DNA of 64,000 nt, from the NCBI RefSeq assembly GCF_001411555.2, contig NC_049901.1:38286964-38350963 (forward strand), in the 5' to 3' direction. This DNA is from Juglans regia. Lineage: Eukaryota; Streptophyta; Magnoliopsida; Fagales; Juglandaceae. Below are positions 21,701 to 34,095 of the stretch, one piece after another. Position numbers and translations under genes: made by a program. Positions within the stretch are counted from its first letter, which is position 1. Every line of letters starts with the position of its first letter. The notes under the pieces were generated by a model. The model was given only the letters and a program-made list of their open reading frames with translations, ran no database searches and was not told the origin of the DNA.

Positions 21701-21903
21701 TATTGACAGAATCATCTCTTCCCATATTTTTAGATTGCACAAAATCAGGGATTTCTTATTTTTAGGCAACTGTTACAATAGTATAGTTTCCTTATATGTA
21801 AATTTCCATTATTAGTTTCATTGTACACTTATATATTTTGTAAAGCAGAACACAAAATAAGATACACAGAATTATTCAAACCCTTTTTCCCTCTTTCTTA
21901 ACA
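21701..21903 (+). repeat. 3' LTR of the young copia
   Basis: 203 bp, matching the 5' LTR except for one transition that I can see. Confidence 0.95.
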
Positions 21904-21936
21904 GGGGGAAGGTCCATACCCTCCTGCACTTCTCTA

Positions 21937-22123
21937 GGCTCATTTGAATAGTTAGATGAGATGAAATGAGTTGAGTAAAATATTAACATAATATTATTTT
22001 TTAATATTATTATAGTTTTGAGATTTGAAAAAGTTGAATTGTTTATTATATTTTATATAAAAATTTAAAAAAATTATAATGATAAAATGATATGAGATGG
22101 TATGGTTTATGTATCCAAACGAG
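21937..22123. mobile_element. ATGAGATGAG-type MITE, copy 1
   Basis: Starts GGCTCATTTGAATAGTTAGA and ends GTATCCAAACGAG, with GATGAGATGAAATGAG near the left end and an AT-rich core. The same pattern is seen at 28620-28796, 52703-52912 and 63725-63916. Its superfamily is not certain. Confidence 0.65.
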
Positions 22124-23793
22124 TTGGATTTAATTGGTATCAAGTTATCAATCTCCTACTCCCACGTTTTCTCCTCATGTGTGTCCCTGCAACAGAAAAC
22201 CCAGCCCAAATGGAGATCAGGAAAGAATATATTTGACTGGACTACTCTTATTTGGGTCATGGACAGAAAATTAATTAACATTGTAAAGCATTTTGTATCA
22301 GTTCCTATAAAAAGGCTTTAAGATCTCTTTTCTAATCCATGGGCCTGTATGAAGCATCTTTTATTGGCTCCCTCCCCCTGCTTTGAGAGAGAGAGAGAGA
22401 GTGTTCTTGTATTGTTATTGCATAAAGAGAAACCCTAAGCATACAAATATAATTAGATAAAAAGAAGTTTATAAAATAACCTGAATTTGATGCAAAATGT
22501 CATATTTACTTTACAATAAAAGAGTTTTTACAATTCAACATATATTATCAAATCACGTCAATTTGTAAAAACAAATTCATATAATTCACTTTTACCTACT
22601 ACATATTTCTTCTGCATAAAACAACAACTTCATAAGATCATTTGATTTGAAATTTAGGAGAAAGCTATGAGTTTTCCATTACATACAAAAACAGAAAAGA
22701 AATGATAAAATCTAGTAGATTGGGCTTGGACAATATCATCCAACTGATATGCCAGCTTGGACTTGTTGTACACTGGCCCTTTTGATAATCCCTTTAGTCG
22801 AGCCAGCCAGGCCAATTAGCATTTTGAGAGCCTAGACTCTTTATCCATTAAACTCTTGTTTTTCTTGTGCTAAGACAGAAGCTCCAAGTCAACGTCGGCA
22901 ACCGCGTAGAGAAAGAGAGCACTCAACAAAAGTTTTTAATGGCAGTAGACCAAGAAAATTTGGGCATTCCTCATCTCCCAAATCATAACCCCCTTTCTTC
23001 CGATGACTTTATCATCATCATGTGGAATGGAATTTTTATGGATTCTGTCGGGTCGGTGTTATTTCTTCAAAAGATTCGGTCAACAATAGGCCTTTGCTCA
23101 ATGGCAAAAACTTCAAGCCAGCTTGCATTAAACTACTTTTGGATCTATCAAAGAAGCCGACATGTTTTTCAAGCTTTTTCTGAGCTGTCAGAATGTACTT
23201 TTCAAGGTCCTTTTTGGGCTCCTTTGAAAGTTGGGCGGAATCCACTTCAATTTAATTTTAAATTATATCTAACATCTAAATATTTAATTTTTAAATAATT
23301 GAATTCATTTTAATTCAAAATTTTTTTACATGTAAGACTGATAATATTTTTCAATTTAATATCATTTTAATACACGAGATCTAAAACCTTTTTCAACTTT
23401 CCATAAATACATCTAAATGCATCTTAACATTCAAACATATCTAAACTTATCTCAGGTGAATCCACAAAACTCATTTCATCATCTTAACTTACTATTATTC
23501 ATAAACAAATCAATTCATCTCAACTCAACTCAACATTCAAACGATCCAATTTAAAAATCTTTGCACTCCAGAATGAGATATGTACATCTCCTTTATAATT
23601 ATTTTAGAATCAATACAATCATCATGTCATTTTATAAAAAGAATAAATTTTAATTTTATAAAATTACTGTTTTCATTCATATATATGGCTGCAAAATAAT
23701 TATAAATTTATTATTCTTTTCCTAATAATACAATCATTAGCCATAATCACTGCTTCTGGTTTGGATCCGGTGATCATGTGAATGCCACTAATC

Positions 23794-23797
<4 letters not shown>

Positions 23798-23838
<41 letters not shown>
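23798..23838. repeat. (AT)n microsatellite
   Basis: About 20 uninterrupted AT units, preceded by ATCATAA. Confidence 0.95.
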
Positions 23839-23841
<3 letters not shown>

Positions 23842-24546
23842 GTATATATTGTGTTGGGCCATGATTCATAATAATCGTAAAAGGTAGTAATCATGCATGC
23901 ATATATATATCATTGATATTAACAGTTTCAACCTTTTTCTATAATCTTGTGTGAATTATGTCCACCCATGTACGATGGGGTGTACTGCATGCAGAATGAA
24001 AAAGCAGAATTTGACATTCAATACACACTTGGGCGGTTCTTTTTGCAACGACAGACCGGAAAAAAAGGAACGAACAACCTGATCATGTGCGTACCGTCGA
24101 CGGTGACTGTTTTAACTGAGACAACCTAAGTGTCGACGACACTTTGCCATGGCTTCAGTAGTTTTCTTTTGATTCAGGCTAATTTGATGATATTAACCGG
24201 GATCATGAAAGGATGCACACGGATGTCTTGTTGCTGTCAAGTATCCGACAATCAGTCGTGCACAATGTGTATGGTATGGTACTGGCTGAATTTCCAACAA
24301 CACACGTAGGTAGTTTATATGATAAGTTAGATCTATTTTATAATAAAAATATATTTATTTATAACCTGCATACCACCTATATCATTAATAAAAAGAGAAC
24401 AAACTTGGACAAAAAAAAAAAATAAATAAATAACTCGGACCATTAATGAATGGGAAGAATGTAGACAAATGGCCGAACCAATGAGGAGCTCTACCTGCTT
24501 AGTGCAGGTTACATTCAACCCCTAAATCATAAAGAACTTGTCGAGT

Positions 24547-24686
24547 ACTATAAGAAAAATGAATATTTATAATTAATTATTTGCGATAAGAACAACTATT
24601 TGTGACGAGAATAAACTCATTTTGACAAGAAATAGTAATTTTAGTAGGAAATAACTAGTCACAAATAAACAGTTATCTTGTAATGA
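24547..24686. mobile_element. Possible 140-bp CACTA-like MITE
   Basis: The left end TACTATAAGAAAAATG and the right end ATCTTGTAATG are decayed versions of the CACTACAAGAAAA terminus found elsewhere in the window. Inside are repeated TTTGTGACGAG / TAGTCACAAAT motifs in opposite orientation. No target duplication is clear. Confidence 0.4.
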
Positions 24687-27026
24687 GGCCTATATATATA
24701 GGAGAGTCGACACTGATTTACAAATTAGACTATGAAATACAGATGATATTAGAGTAAAAACTGCAAAAAAGATGGAGAGGAAAATATATATACAAAATTC
24801 TAATCACGTCATTTTGTAATTATTAGTTGGCTTGGTTCAACTTATTTAATCATGTCACGTTAACACTTAAGATAATGTTTACATCTTTTGATTTTATTAC
24901 ACCAAACCACGTTGCTTTATTATTTTGTCATGATTAGCTCTACAGATTCCTTTTGTCTGGTTCGAATTTTCAGCCTAGCTAGCCAAAGAAATCCGAAAGT
25001 AATTGATCGATTTTGCATGATTAGTAGCTAAAACTACACATGAAACTTGTTTCTTTCTTGAAAAATAATGAACAATTTGCCATATTCTCGACATGCATGC
25101 ATGATCTGATGCATCTCATCGATGGATTAATACATGAGACCAAATAGACCACCCATCAAATATGGGTCGGCGCACTCAATGAGATTGATCACTACCAAGC
25201 TGGCCACCTTTTTTTTTTTTTTTTTTCCTATTATTTTTTTTCTTAAAAGGCCGACATTATCTCTGTGCACGTGCAATTTCAATGACAAAAGATGAGGAAG
25301 ATATGTCTACGATTATGTGGACGCCGCAAATCCCTTGGACCACCCCTCCTTTTCCAACACTGATCTGTACCTCAACATATGACAAACACCACAACACCGC
25401 CCCATGCACTCTTTACAGCCAAGTCTACTGTTCCTGATCGATCATTGATCATTTGACCATTTCACCAAAAAGAACAGATCGATCATGCTGATCACACGGT
25501 CATTATTAATCCATTTTGTGATCTTGATCTTAATTAGATATTGAAGTCGGCACAATATCATTGGAGCACAAACCTGGGGACCCCACCTCAGGTTATTATC
25601 TTTTCCATATGGTTGTCGATATATGCATGATTTTCTTCCACGTATCGATCCGTGCATGGTAGCTAGCTGATGCCTTTTTGTTGTACCATTAATAATACGA
25701 ATGAGATCTTTTGTATGAATCACAAGCAAAATATTTCATGGGGTCCATGTTTTTTTGTGATGTTCAGTGACTGTGAGCCCACCTCTTAAATTCTTCATAT
25801 TATTTGTAAATTAATGTCCCCTGGAATAAAGTTTGAAATGAACTAGAAAATTTTATATCATATCATTTGTGGTTAAAGTTGTAAGATATCATGTTTAATT
25901 TGCATATATACATGATGATTTTTTGTGAATTCAATGATCCAAATCATTGGATTATAAGTTTTGGATGATTTGATTCTTTCAATCTACTATATATATATTT
26001 TAAGATAATTCTAATCACACTGTACGATCGATATTCCTCTAAGTGAAAATTAAATTCTTAATTCGGTCTTTGAGATTATCATGCTTTTAATACTCTATAA
26101 ATTATAAATTTTGGAGTAATTTCCTTCTTATGATCATGATCATGATGATCATCGTCATATATAAGATATGATTTCCCACTTTAATTTCTACGTACTCATG
26201 ATGACGGCCTTGAGTCTCTTCACAAACCCAACCTTGTTTTACCCTATTAATTTGTTTGCTGCTTGCTGCTTGCTGCTGTATCTTCCATAAAATTAGTTAT
26301 CCGATGATCATCCGAATCTCACCTATGCCGACCACGTCATGATGTTTCATTAAATATTAAAAGACATCATGTGAAGACAATATGCTGAAGACAAAACTAA
26401 AAGTAGTTAAGCATGACAGCAGTAATTAGTCTCTTGTACTTTCTTTCACGTACGTACGTTGACATGATTAATGATAATGACGGATAATTAGCTGATTAAA
26501 CAAAAGTTAAAACGCAGTGAAAAGTCCATACATGGTGTACCGAACTAATTCCTCGCTTTTACTAGATAGCAACACTTTTTTCTAGTACACATGATGAGTT
26601 CGTTAATTATTAATTAATGTTGAGTGGGTCCGATTTATTGTGTACTTGAATAATTTGGATTTATACCCATTTTTCGTTTCTTAGTTCAACATAATTGATT
26701 AAGCTGCTTTCTAAATCAAGTGTACGTGAGTACTTAAATTAACTTCATGCATTCATGTTATATTATTAATTATATATAATATGCTAATTACTCCTTCAAT
26801 TGGACATTTGTGGTCTCGATAGACACTCGTTCGTCGGGAGAATCTAAGTAGATAGATATCCTTACGTGAGCTGAATATGATGAGTAGGTCTTTTGAATAA
26901 AGGAACTTAGAGTTTGTCGACAGAAGAATGACAGCCGAAAATCTTGACAAACTGAGCTAAAAAGATATTAATATAATTATTTTATGGGATTTATGAAAAG
27001 TGAAAGAGGGACCCAGTGACCTTTTT

Positions 27027-27290
27027 TTCCCATCCTTCCTTTGGGGTCCAGAGACCGATCGAAGAGAGAGGCCGTACCCCTCTGCATTCAGGGCCAAGGA
27101 TAGCTAGCGAAAAAACGTTGACGGATTCTGCAGAAACGAACGTACGTGCACCATGTAATGCCGACAGTCGCTGTTAATTGGTCGGGGCCCTCCACCGCCG
27201 CCGCCGCCTGCTCCGCTGGCCTCGGTGAAAGTGACATGAGCCCCAGCACGGTTCCCCCGCCGTTGGCACGTCCAGTACCTCTTGCTTAAT
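27027..27290. other. GC-rich island in AT-rich intergenic DNA
   Basis: Marked base-composition shift with (CCG)n at about 27193-27208, GGGGCC, and several CG-rich words. No ORF or element end is associated. It could be a promoter relic, a conserved non-coding element or part of a gene whose exons I cannot recognise. Confidence 0.35.
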
Positions 27291-28125
27291 TCTTTATTAG
27301 TAAATGAGATGGAGTGCCTGCCTGCATGTGCGCGTTGGTGTTTTATGTTATATTTTCGTACTTGAATTGGACTTAATTAAAAGATTTTTTCCCTATCCCT
27401 AGGCTGCAATTAGTTAAATGATTTTTTTTTTTCCTAACCAAAGTTTATATTTAGGTTCCTAGGATCGATCATGTCTGAATTTCATAACAATTATATTTTC
27501 CTAACCAAAGTTTATATGTTAAATCTCAATAAATATTGCGAGAATAGTAGTTCTACATATAACCGTAAAGTATATAAACGCCGCGTAATCGTTTTAAGAA
27601 AGAATATGGTTTACTATTAAAAAATTAATTTTTTTTATATAAATCTCAAGTTTTATTCACTTTTTTCAAAACGATTATATTGTAGTTACACAATTTACAA
27701 TTGTAAATATATTTTCTTTTACGAGAATTTATATATCTTTAGACTAACAAAAACTCGATAGAACTAAAATTCTTAAACTTTATTAATAACTAAAAAAAAG
27801 TCGAGAATTTGAGAGATTGACCCAACAAGAAGTAACAATTGGAATAATTAATAAGTTCTAATTAAAGATCAATGCAAATAATATAAATTGAGGAGCCCAA
27901 AATGAGATGACGGCCCAAAGCCCAAGAGCACCTGATCCATCCAAGATTGCCGAGGGTAGAGTAGAGTAGTAGAAACCATGCATTAATGCATGGTTACTGT
28001 CGCATAGCCTGTGAAAGAGGGATGCATGCAGGAAGGTAATTGAAGTTTATTAATAATTTTGATCTTGACTTGATCTCCTCGATCGTTTCATGCAGGAGGA
28101 AAGTGACTGATGTGATAGATCATAT

Positions 28126-28151
28126 TATATATATATATATATATATATATT
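28126..28151. repeat. (AT)n microsatellite
   Basis: About 13 AT units. Confidence 0.9.
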
Positions 28152-28619
28152 TAGGACGTACATGCAGCATTAGCACTAAAAACTGATGATGATGGCGAGG
28201 TTTTAAATTCTAGCCCTTGATCATTATTATGCTTTATTAACTAATTATATCTTACCACAAGCATGCATGCCAGCCTCAAGATACTTCATCATGATCATTG
28301 TGCTAAAGACAATTTTCATTATTCTATATATATATATGCATGATAAATCGATATCGGCCGGCCAGTTGTTACATCTTATCCATTGACCACACTCTTATAT
28401 TTTAAAATATAGTTACAAAATGTGTCGTGAAAAGCATTGCATATACATCATTACTTGTATTAGTTTACTCGAAAAGAAAATTATATAAATGCTTAGTTAT
28501 TAATATATATGTGATCTGATGCGAATTGCATATATAGTAACTAGCACAATGAGTCAAAGGATCTTATATAAATTAATTGCCTGATCGGGAGAAGAGGCTT
28601 ACTTGAAAGAGTAATAAGG

Positions 28620-28796
28620 AGGCCTGGATAGTAAGTTAAGATGAAATGAGATAAAAATTAAATAAAATATTATTTTTTTATTATTATTTTTATTTTAAAA
28701 TTTTAAAAAATTAAATTTTTTATTATATTTTATATAAAAATTATAATAATTAAATAAGATAAAATAAAATGAATTAAGATTAATTCTGACTCCAAA
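28620..28796. mobile_element. ATGAGATGAG-type MITE, copy 2
   Basis: GGCCTGGATAGTAAGTTAAG at the left, then GATGAAATGAGATAAAAATT, an AT-rich core, and CTCCAAACCT at the right. The core resembles copy 1. Confidence 0.6.
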
Positions 28797-28923
28797 CCTA
28801 AATGGAACTCGACAAGACTCTCGATGATCAACACTATGTATGATCGATCTATCTCTTCAACAGCCTGCAAAGGCAATGACGTACACGTACGTACCAGCTT
28901 GCTGGATACCATGAGTACTTAGG

Positions 28924-28925
<2 letters not shown>

Positions 28926-28957
<32 letters not shown>
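28926..28957. repeat. (AT)n microsatellite
   Basis: About 16 AT units. Confidence 0.9.
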
Positions 28958-28959
<2 letters not shown>

Positions 28960-29400
28960 AGAAAGTTTTGGAAATTTTGATGCATAATTAATTTCCCACT
29001 CAGGTAATTAAAGGTAGATATTGTAGGATTCACATGATAGGATGTTAATTTATCGCTCTCGAGAATGTATATAAATAAGTCCTATATACTTAAGAACTGA
29101 TCTGTAGTAGTAGGCCGATCAATTATCCATATATAAATCTATAGGAAAATTAATAGGTAATCTTAAAATAGAGTTGACGCGGTACTTTCAACCCGTCACA
29201 ACATGTTATAATATTGAAATTGCTTGTGTAACTAGCATTCATTTAATTAATATAATGAAATAGCTAATTCTTATGATTGCTTGGGAATATCGCGTGTCTA
29301 TCATATATACTACATGACTACCTAATAATTACTCAGATAACGATGTTGTAGTACTGTACATGATAATTTGGATCTGTATATAGTGAAAGAGTTTAAGAAA

Positions 29401-29672
29401 TGTGTCTTGATTAAGTTACCAAAACAAGTATATTCTCCGTAAATATATAGAGAGTTACAAGTAACAGCCAACACATAAGGTTGCTGTAGATAAGTACAAA
29501 GTTCAAATAATAAGAGATAGATACAAGTGATAACTAACTAAAGGGAAGGCTTATCAGATAGGATAAGTCTCAGGGAATATTATTTTATCTGTGATCAAGT
29601 AGTTGCCTTGCTTTAGGAATGTTAGTTAACAGATGTGTATCCAGTTGGTTATCTTTAGTATTATCTCTAACA
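29401..29672 (-). repeat. 3' LTR of the truncated copia
   Basis: On the plus strand it runs from TGTGTCTTGATTAAG to TCTCTAACA. On the minus strand it therefore begins TGTTAGAGATAAT and ends in ACA. A GGGGGAGG-containing purine tract on the internal side (29678-29700, read on the minus strand as pyrimidine-rich) leaves the exact primer unclear. The left boundary may be 29403. Confidence 0.6.
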
Positions 29673-29731
29673 GCCCATTGCAAGCTCATGGGGGAGGAAC
29701 ACACATGAAGCTTGGATTTCAAAACAGAGAA

Positions 29732-31141
29732 TCAAGTGGAAGCTAATCCCTTGGTGAAGGTGTTTGCTATCTGATCTTTAGTGGAAATGAATTTGAGATG
29801 TACATCACCATTTATCACTTTTTCCCGAATAAAGTGATAGTCTAATTCAATATGCTTTGTCTGAGCATGAAAGACAGGGTTAGAGGCCAATGCTATATCA
29901 CTAACATTATCACACCATATTAAGGGTGCACAAGTAAGTGGAATATAGAGGTCTTGAAATAACATCCTTAGCCAATAAAGTTTTGTAATAGCAATTGCTA
30001 AAGGTCTGTATTCTGCCTCTGTACTTGATTTAGACACCACTGGTTGCTTCTTTGCACTCCATGATATAAGGCAGTTCCCAAGAAATATGCCAAAACCAGA
30101 GGTAGATCTTTGATCATCTGGGTTGCCTGCCCAATCTTAGTCACAATAGGCTGTAAGTTGCAGATTTCTCTTGGAATAGAATAGGCCATGATCAATGGTG
30201 TTTTTCAAATACCTTAGGACTCTTTTTGCTACAGTCCAATGAGAAGAAGTTGGAGCATGCATATATTGACAAAGCTGGTTAACAGAGAAAGAGATATCTG
30301 GTTTGGTTAATGTTCAGTATTGAAGAGCTCCAACAACATGGCGATATTCAGTAGGGTCAAGTAGTGATTCTCCCTCAAATTGTGACAATCTGCTACCAGC
30401 AGCAACTGGTGTTTTAGAGGGTTTAGCACCTAGCATGTGAGCTCGATGTAGCAAGTCATAAATGTATTTTGCTTGAGTAAGGTATTGACCATTTCAGTTG
30501 TGGGTAGCTTGAATTCCCAAGAAGAAACTCAAAGGTCCAAGATCCTTCAGTGGAAAGGTCTGCTGCAGTTTAGTTATGACATTGAGCAAAGCTTGAGGAT
30601 GAGTACCTGTGAGAATAATATCATCAACATAGAGCAATAGAAATATATGTATATTGCCATGATGATATACAAAGAGGGAGCTATTAACTAGAGATACTGT
30701 GAAGCCAATTTCAAGTAGGGCATTAGACAAGCGAGTGAACCAAGCTCTTGGAGCTTGTTTAAGACCTTAGATGACCTTGTTTAATTTACAAACATAATTT
30801 GGATGCTCTTGACTTCGAAACCCTTGAGGTTGCTCTATATAAACATCTTCTAATAATGTTCCATGGAGGAAGGCATTTGAGACATCCAACTGCCTTATTT
30901 CCCAATCAAATTGTACTGCCAAGGCTAGTAGAATTTGAACAGTTGGTGGTTTGATCACAAGACTGAAAGTTTCTGTGAAGTCAACCCCAAATTGTTGCTC
31001 AAATCCCTTGGCAACTAGTTTGGCCTTAAATCTGTCAACACTATGATCAAATTTTTGTTTGATGCGATACACCCATTTGTTATGAATGACATTATGATGT
31101 TTGGGTCGAGGATACAAAGTCCAGGCTCCAGTGGTCATCAA
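29732..31141 (-). pseudogene. Copia RT-RNase H of the truncated element
   Basis: Minus-strand frames at 30767-31141 (HNKWVYRIKQKFD, RFKAKLVAKGFEQ, IRQLDVSNAFLHG), 30494-30730 (LLYVDDIILTG, with the catalytic YVDD intact) and 29732-30040 (SKSSTEAEYRPLA, CDNVSDIALASNPVFHA, TKHIELDYHFIRE). They are separated by in-frame stops at about 30767 and 30493 and by a shift near 30200. It is a near-complete but broken RT and RNase H. Confidence 0.85.
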
Positions 31142-31905
31142 AGCTTCAAATTCTTATTCCATTGCAGCCTTCCATCGTAAATCAATTGCTGCTTTGGTAT
31201 AACAGGAGGGAGTAATCTCAGTAAGAGTGGTGTGAAAGGCTATAGGGTAATTGGTTGAATAATATAGATGGTAATAAGGGTAGTCTTTTGGTTTGAGGGA
31301 GTTGGTCTTGGCTTAGGTAATCATGGGATGAGTGGGAGCTGTAGTGGTTGTTGGCTCAAGTTGTATGCTCCCAAAATTGTTTGAATGGTTGGTACTAATT
31401 GGAACTAATTCTTGTAAAAAGTGATCAGAATGACAGGCTAAATGTTCAAGAGGTAAACTTGAGATGGGGGTAGTCAATATCCGGGAGGATTCTTGAGATG
31501 CTGGAGTAGCAGGGCCTGAATGTTGCTGCTGTTGAGATGTTGAAGGTATAATCAAAGGAGAATCAGCTACTGCATTCAACCTGGAGGTATGATTAGAATG
31601 AGCCAAATCCAATGCAGGAAAGGAATTCTCATAAAAAACAACATGCCTAAAGAGATAGATCTTGTCAGTGACCAGATCAAGTCACCTATATCCAGCATGA
31701 CTATAACCTAAGAAAAGACAAGCCTTAGAGCGATACTGAAATTTGTGACTATTGAAGGGTCTCAACAATGGATAGCATCTATAGCCAAAGGTGCGAAATA
31801 TACTGTAATCAGGGAGCTTTTTGAAGGCTGTGAAGTGTGGGGATTGATATTATAAGATTGGAGTAGGCAGTCTATTAATAATGTAGACTACTGTGAGGAA
31901 GGCTT
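31142..31905 (-). pseudogene. Copia integrase-RT linker region, decayed
   Basis: The 99-residue frame at 31313-31612 is rich in Ser, Thr, Pro and Gln, as expected for the variable spacer between integrase and RT. The integrase C-terminal part (31650-31905) is out of frame. Confidence 0.6.
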
Positions 31906-32800
31906 CTACCCAATATTTGTTGGAGAGATGAGAGTGAACCAACAAGGTAAGACCAATCTCAAGAATGTATCTAAGCTTTTTTTTTCAGCTAAGACATTAT
32001 GTTGACTAGTGTGTGGGCATGATTTGCGATGAATTATTCCATTTTGAGTGAGAAATGTTTGAAACTGATTGGAACAATATTCTTCCCCACCATTAGTTTG
32101 TAACTGTTTTATTTTGGAAGTAAACTGATTTTCAACTAACAGCTTGAATTTGACAAAAACTCCAAAAACTTCAGCTTTGGTTTGAAGAGGGTATAACCAT
32201 GTATATCTAGAGTGGTCATCCACAAAAATGACATGATATTTGCAACCATTTATAGATTGAATTGGTGAGTACCAAACATCACTATGAATTAAATCAAATG
32301 GTTGAAGTGAAACACGAGTGGAATTAGAAAAGGGCAAACAAATGCTTTTGCCCAATTGGCAAGCATTGCAAATATTTTTATTCAGATCATTATCTGACAA
32401 AGGAAGAGAATGAGTCTTAATAATGCTAGATACAACTTTATGAGATGGATGACCTAGTCTAGAGTGCCAACCAAAGAGGCTTGTTTTTATTCCTAAGAAA
32501 GTTGTAAAAGATGGCTGATTCTTGTGAGAATTTCCTTGTAGCCATAGTGGATAAAGTCCATTTTTACTCTTGCCTTTCCAAAAGGAGTGCATGCGTCTGA
32601 TTGTCCTTCACATAAAAATGAGAAAAGGTCAGTACGAAGCAACAGTTGTTCTCAAGACAGAATTTTTGTATAGACAATAGGTTAGCAGCTGCATTAGGAT
32701 AGTGAAGAACTAATTTAAGAGCAAAAGGTTGGGAAGAGTTAGAAGAGAGGAGAGTAGAGGAACCACTATTTCTTATAGAGAGTCCTTCACCATTACCCAC
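31906..32800 (-). pseudogene. Copia integrase of the truncated element
   Basis: The frame at 31906-32592 begins with the pre-integrase zinc-binding segment (WHSRLGHPSHK, then CNACQLGK). It continues into the catalytic core with SDVW and FVDDHSRYTWLYPL, then TNGGEEYCSN, where the second catalytic acid should be Asp and reads Asn. The frame at 32564-32800 holds the upstream segment and overlaps by a frameshift. The Asp-to-Asn change would inactivate integrase if correct. Confidence 0.8.
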
Positions 32801-32836
32801 AGCAACAACATCATTACTTTGGAAGGGCTTTTGGAT

Positions 32837-33300
32837 TTATAGATTGTTGAGATCATTGGTAATGTGAGCATTAGCTCCACTGTCAGCATACCACTCTTGT
32901 TCTTCTATTGCAGCATTGATATGAGCTACCATGGCTGCTAGCTGAGGAGAAGGGTGTCTACCTTGATAAGAATAGTCCATCATATGATAGCAATCAATGA
33001 GTTGATGGCAACTTTTTCCACAAATTTGACAAGAAGCCCGAGGTGCTGTTGAAGAAGTAGTCTGCTGTGAAGCTTGAAATCCAGCAGAGTTGTGAGGACC
33101 TTGTGGCCAGAATTTATTGGTTTTATTGTGATGGCCTGATCCTTTGGAAGAGAACTTGTTGAATGGAGGACCTTTTCCTCTGTTCTTAGCATTGAAGTGC
33201 CCTTGGCGTTGGGAAAGCAGGGCAAATGTATTGGTTTCAACAACAGCAGCTTGCTGATTTAGCAGCATCTTATGACTGAGTAATTCATCCTGAAAATCAT
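32837..33300 (-). pseudogene. Copia gag C-terminus with zinc knuckle and protease start
   Basis: The 143-residue frame ending at 32837 has a CCHC zinc knuckle (CQICGKSCHQLIDC) and, 40 or so residues later, WYADSGANAHITND, the aspartic protease active site with its Asp-Ser-Gly intact. The gag upstream of about 33300 is absent. Confidence 0.85.
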
Positions 33301-33696
33301 CAAATGCATGTCTACCTATAAGTTATATACGTAGTGCAGCATGCACTTGCATGCCATGCATGAGACTTACATCTCATGGGGAGTCATGCATGATGAGTAC
33401 TTGAAGATCAGCAAAATAGCTTTAAGTATTGGACAGATCGATCGAAGAACTCTAAATTAATTAGTTTGTACTTGTATATATAATCGTTGTAAGCCCCAAT
33501 ATTGAGAGGAAAATCCAACGAACTACCGGTCCCCAATTAATCTATTCATGTAAATCTCGTCTAATTAATTAGGGCTCGATCGAGTTCATGAATTAGTATT
33601 TGAAAGGAGCTGATCAATTTTTATAAATTAAGCTCGACTTGTATGTAGCTTCTATAACTTTTGTCGTTGTTATTTCAATAAGGAAAACACTATTCT
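33301..33696. other. Short AT-rich spacer
   Basis: No gene, LTR or repeat recognised. Confidence 0.4.
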
Positions 33697-33922
33697 CACA
33701 GAAGATTTCTACCGAAATCTTTTACCGAAAATTTTTTTAATTTTTTTTTTTAATTTTTTTTTTACTTAATGATTAAGTAAATGTTTTTAAATGAATATAT
33801 GATTTTTTTTTATTTTTAAAAAATATCTAAATACTTTAAAAAAATGGTGAAAGAAAAAGTTAAAAAAATAAAAAAAAGAGTTTGAACTGTTCGGTAGAAA
33901 ATTTCGGTAGAAATTTTCTGTG
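33697..33922. mobile_element. 226-bp MITE with long terminal inverted repeats
   Basis: The left arm CACAGAAGATTTCTACCGAA and the right arm (other strand) CACAGAAAATTTCTACCGAA extend for about 33 bp with few mismatches. The core is an AT-rich stretch. A target duplication could not be fixed. The core (TAATGATTAAGTAAATG) resembles 36760-36985. Confidence 0.7.
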
Positions 33923-34095
33923 GACGTAGCAACGTCCTTTCAATAATATTGTTTTAGATTTATAACGAGAATGAATAAATATATTTTAATAAAGTGATAA
34001 TGAGTACTAGTCATTTTTTAACGTGATCGTTATAAATAGATTACATCCTTAATTGACATGTGTGAGAGAGTATGCATGTATTTATAATCTTAGAA

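Larger units (their letters stand above)
17293..21903 (+). mobile_element. Young, nearly intact Ty1/copia retrotransposon (4.6 kb)
   Basis: Two 203-bp LTRs (17293-17495, 21701-21903) differ at one position that I can see (TTTTATTG versus TTTCATTG). There is a tRNA-Met primer site, a full set of gag, protease, integrase, RT and RNase H domains in copia order, a polypurine tract, and a 5-bp GGGGG duplication. The coding region is one polyprotein except for a +1 shift in a run of seven T at about 19250-19256. Near-identity of the LTRs means a recent insertion. Confidence 0.95.
22124..28615. other. Long AT-rich intergenic region, no supported gene
   Basis: Contains a GA run at 22385-22402, an open frame at 22867-23298 without recognisable domains, a partial MITE-like end near 23455-23562 (CTCAACTCAACATTCAAACG), an (AT)n block at about 23798-23838, a small CACTA-like MITE candidate near 24547-24686, a T tract at about 25210-25226, and a GC-rich island at 27027-27290. 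No exon chain, LTR pair or tRNA was recognised. Confidence 0.45.
29401..33300 (-). mobile_element. Truncated Ty1/copia retrotransposon, minus strand, one LTR left
   Basis: One LTR at 29401-29672 is followed, going upstream on the minus strand, by RNase H, RT, integrase, protease and the zinc-knuckle end of gag in copia order. The similarity stops inside gag at about 33300. No primer-binding site or second LTR follows, so the 5' end is missing. Domains are in better condition than in the two old elements at 2284-15495 but still carry frameshifts. Confidence 0.85.

Noticed and set aside
22867..23298. 143-residue open frame, plus strand (and a 69-residue frame opposite)
   Set aside because: No recognisable domain on either strand, no splice context, and it ends in AT-rich DNA. 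Kept as unassigned intergenic sequence.
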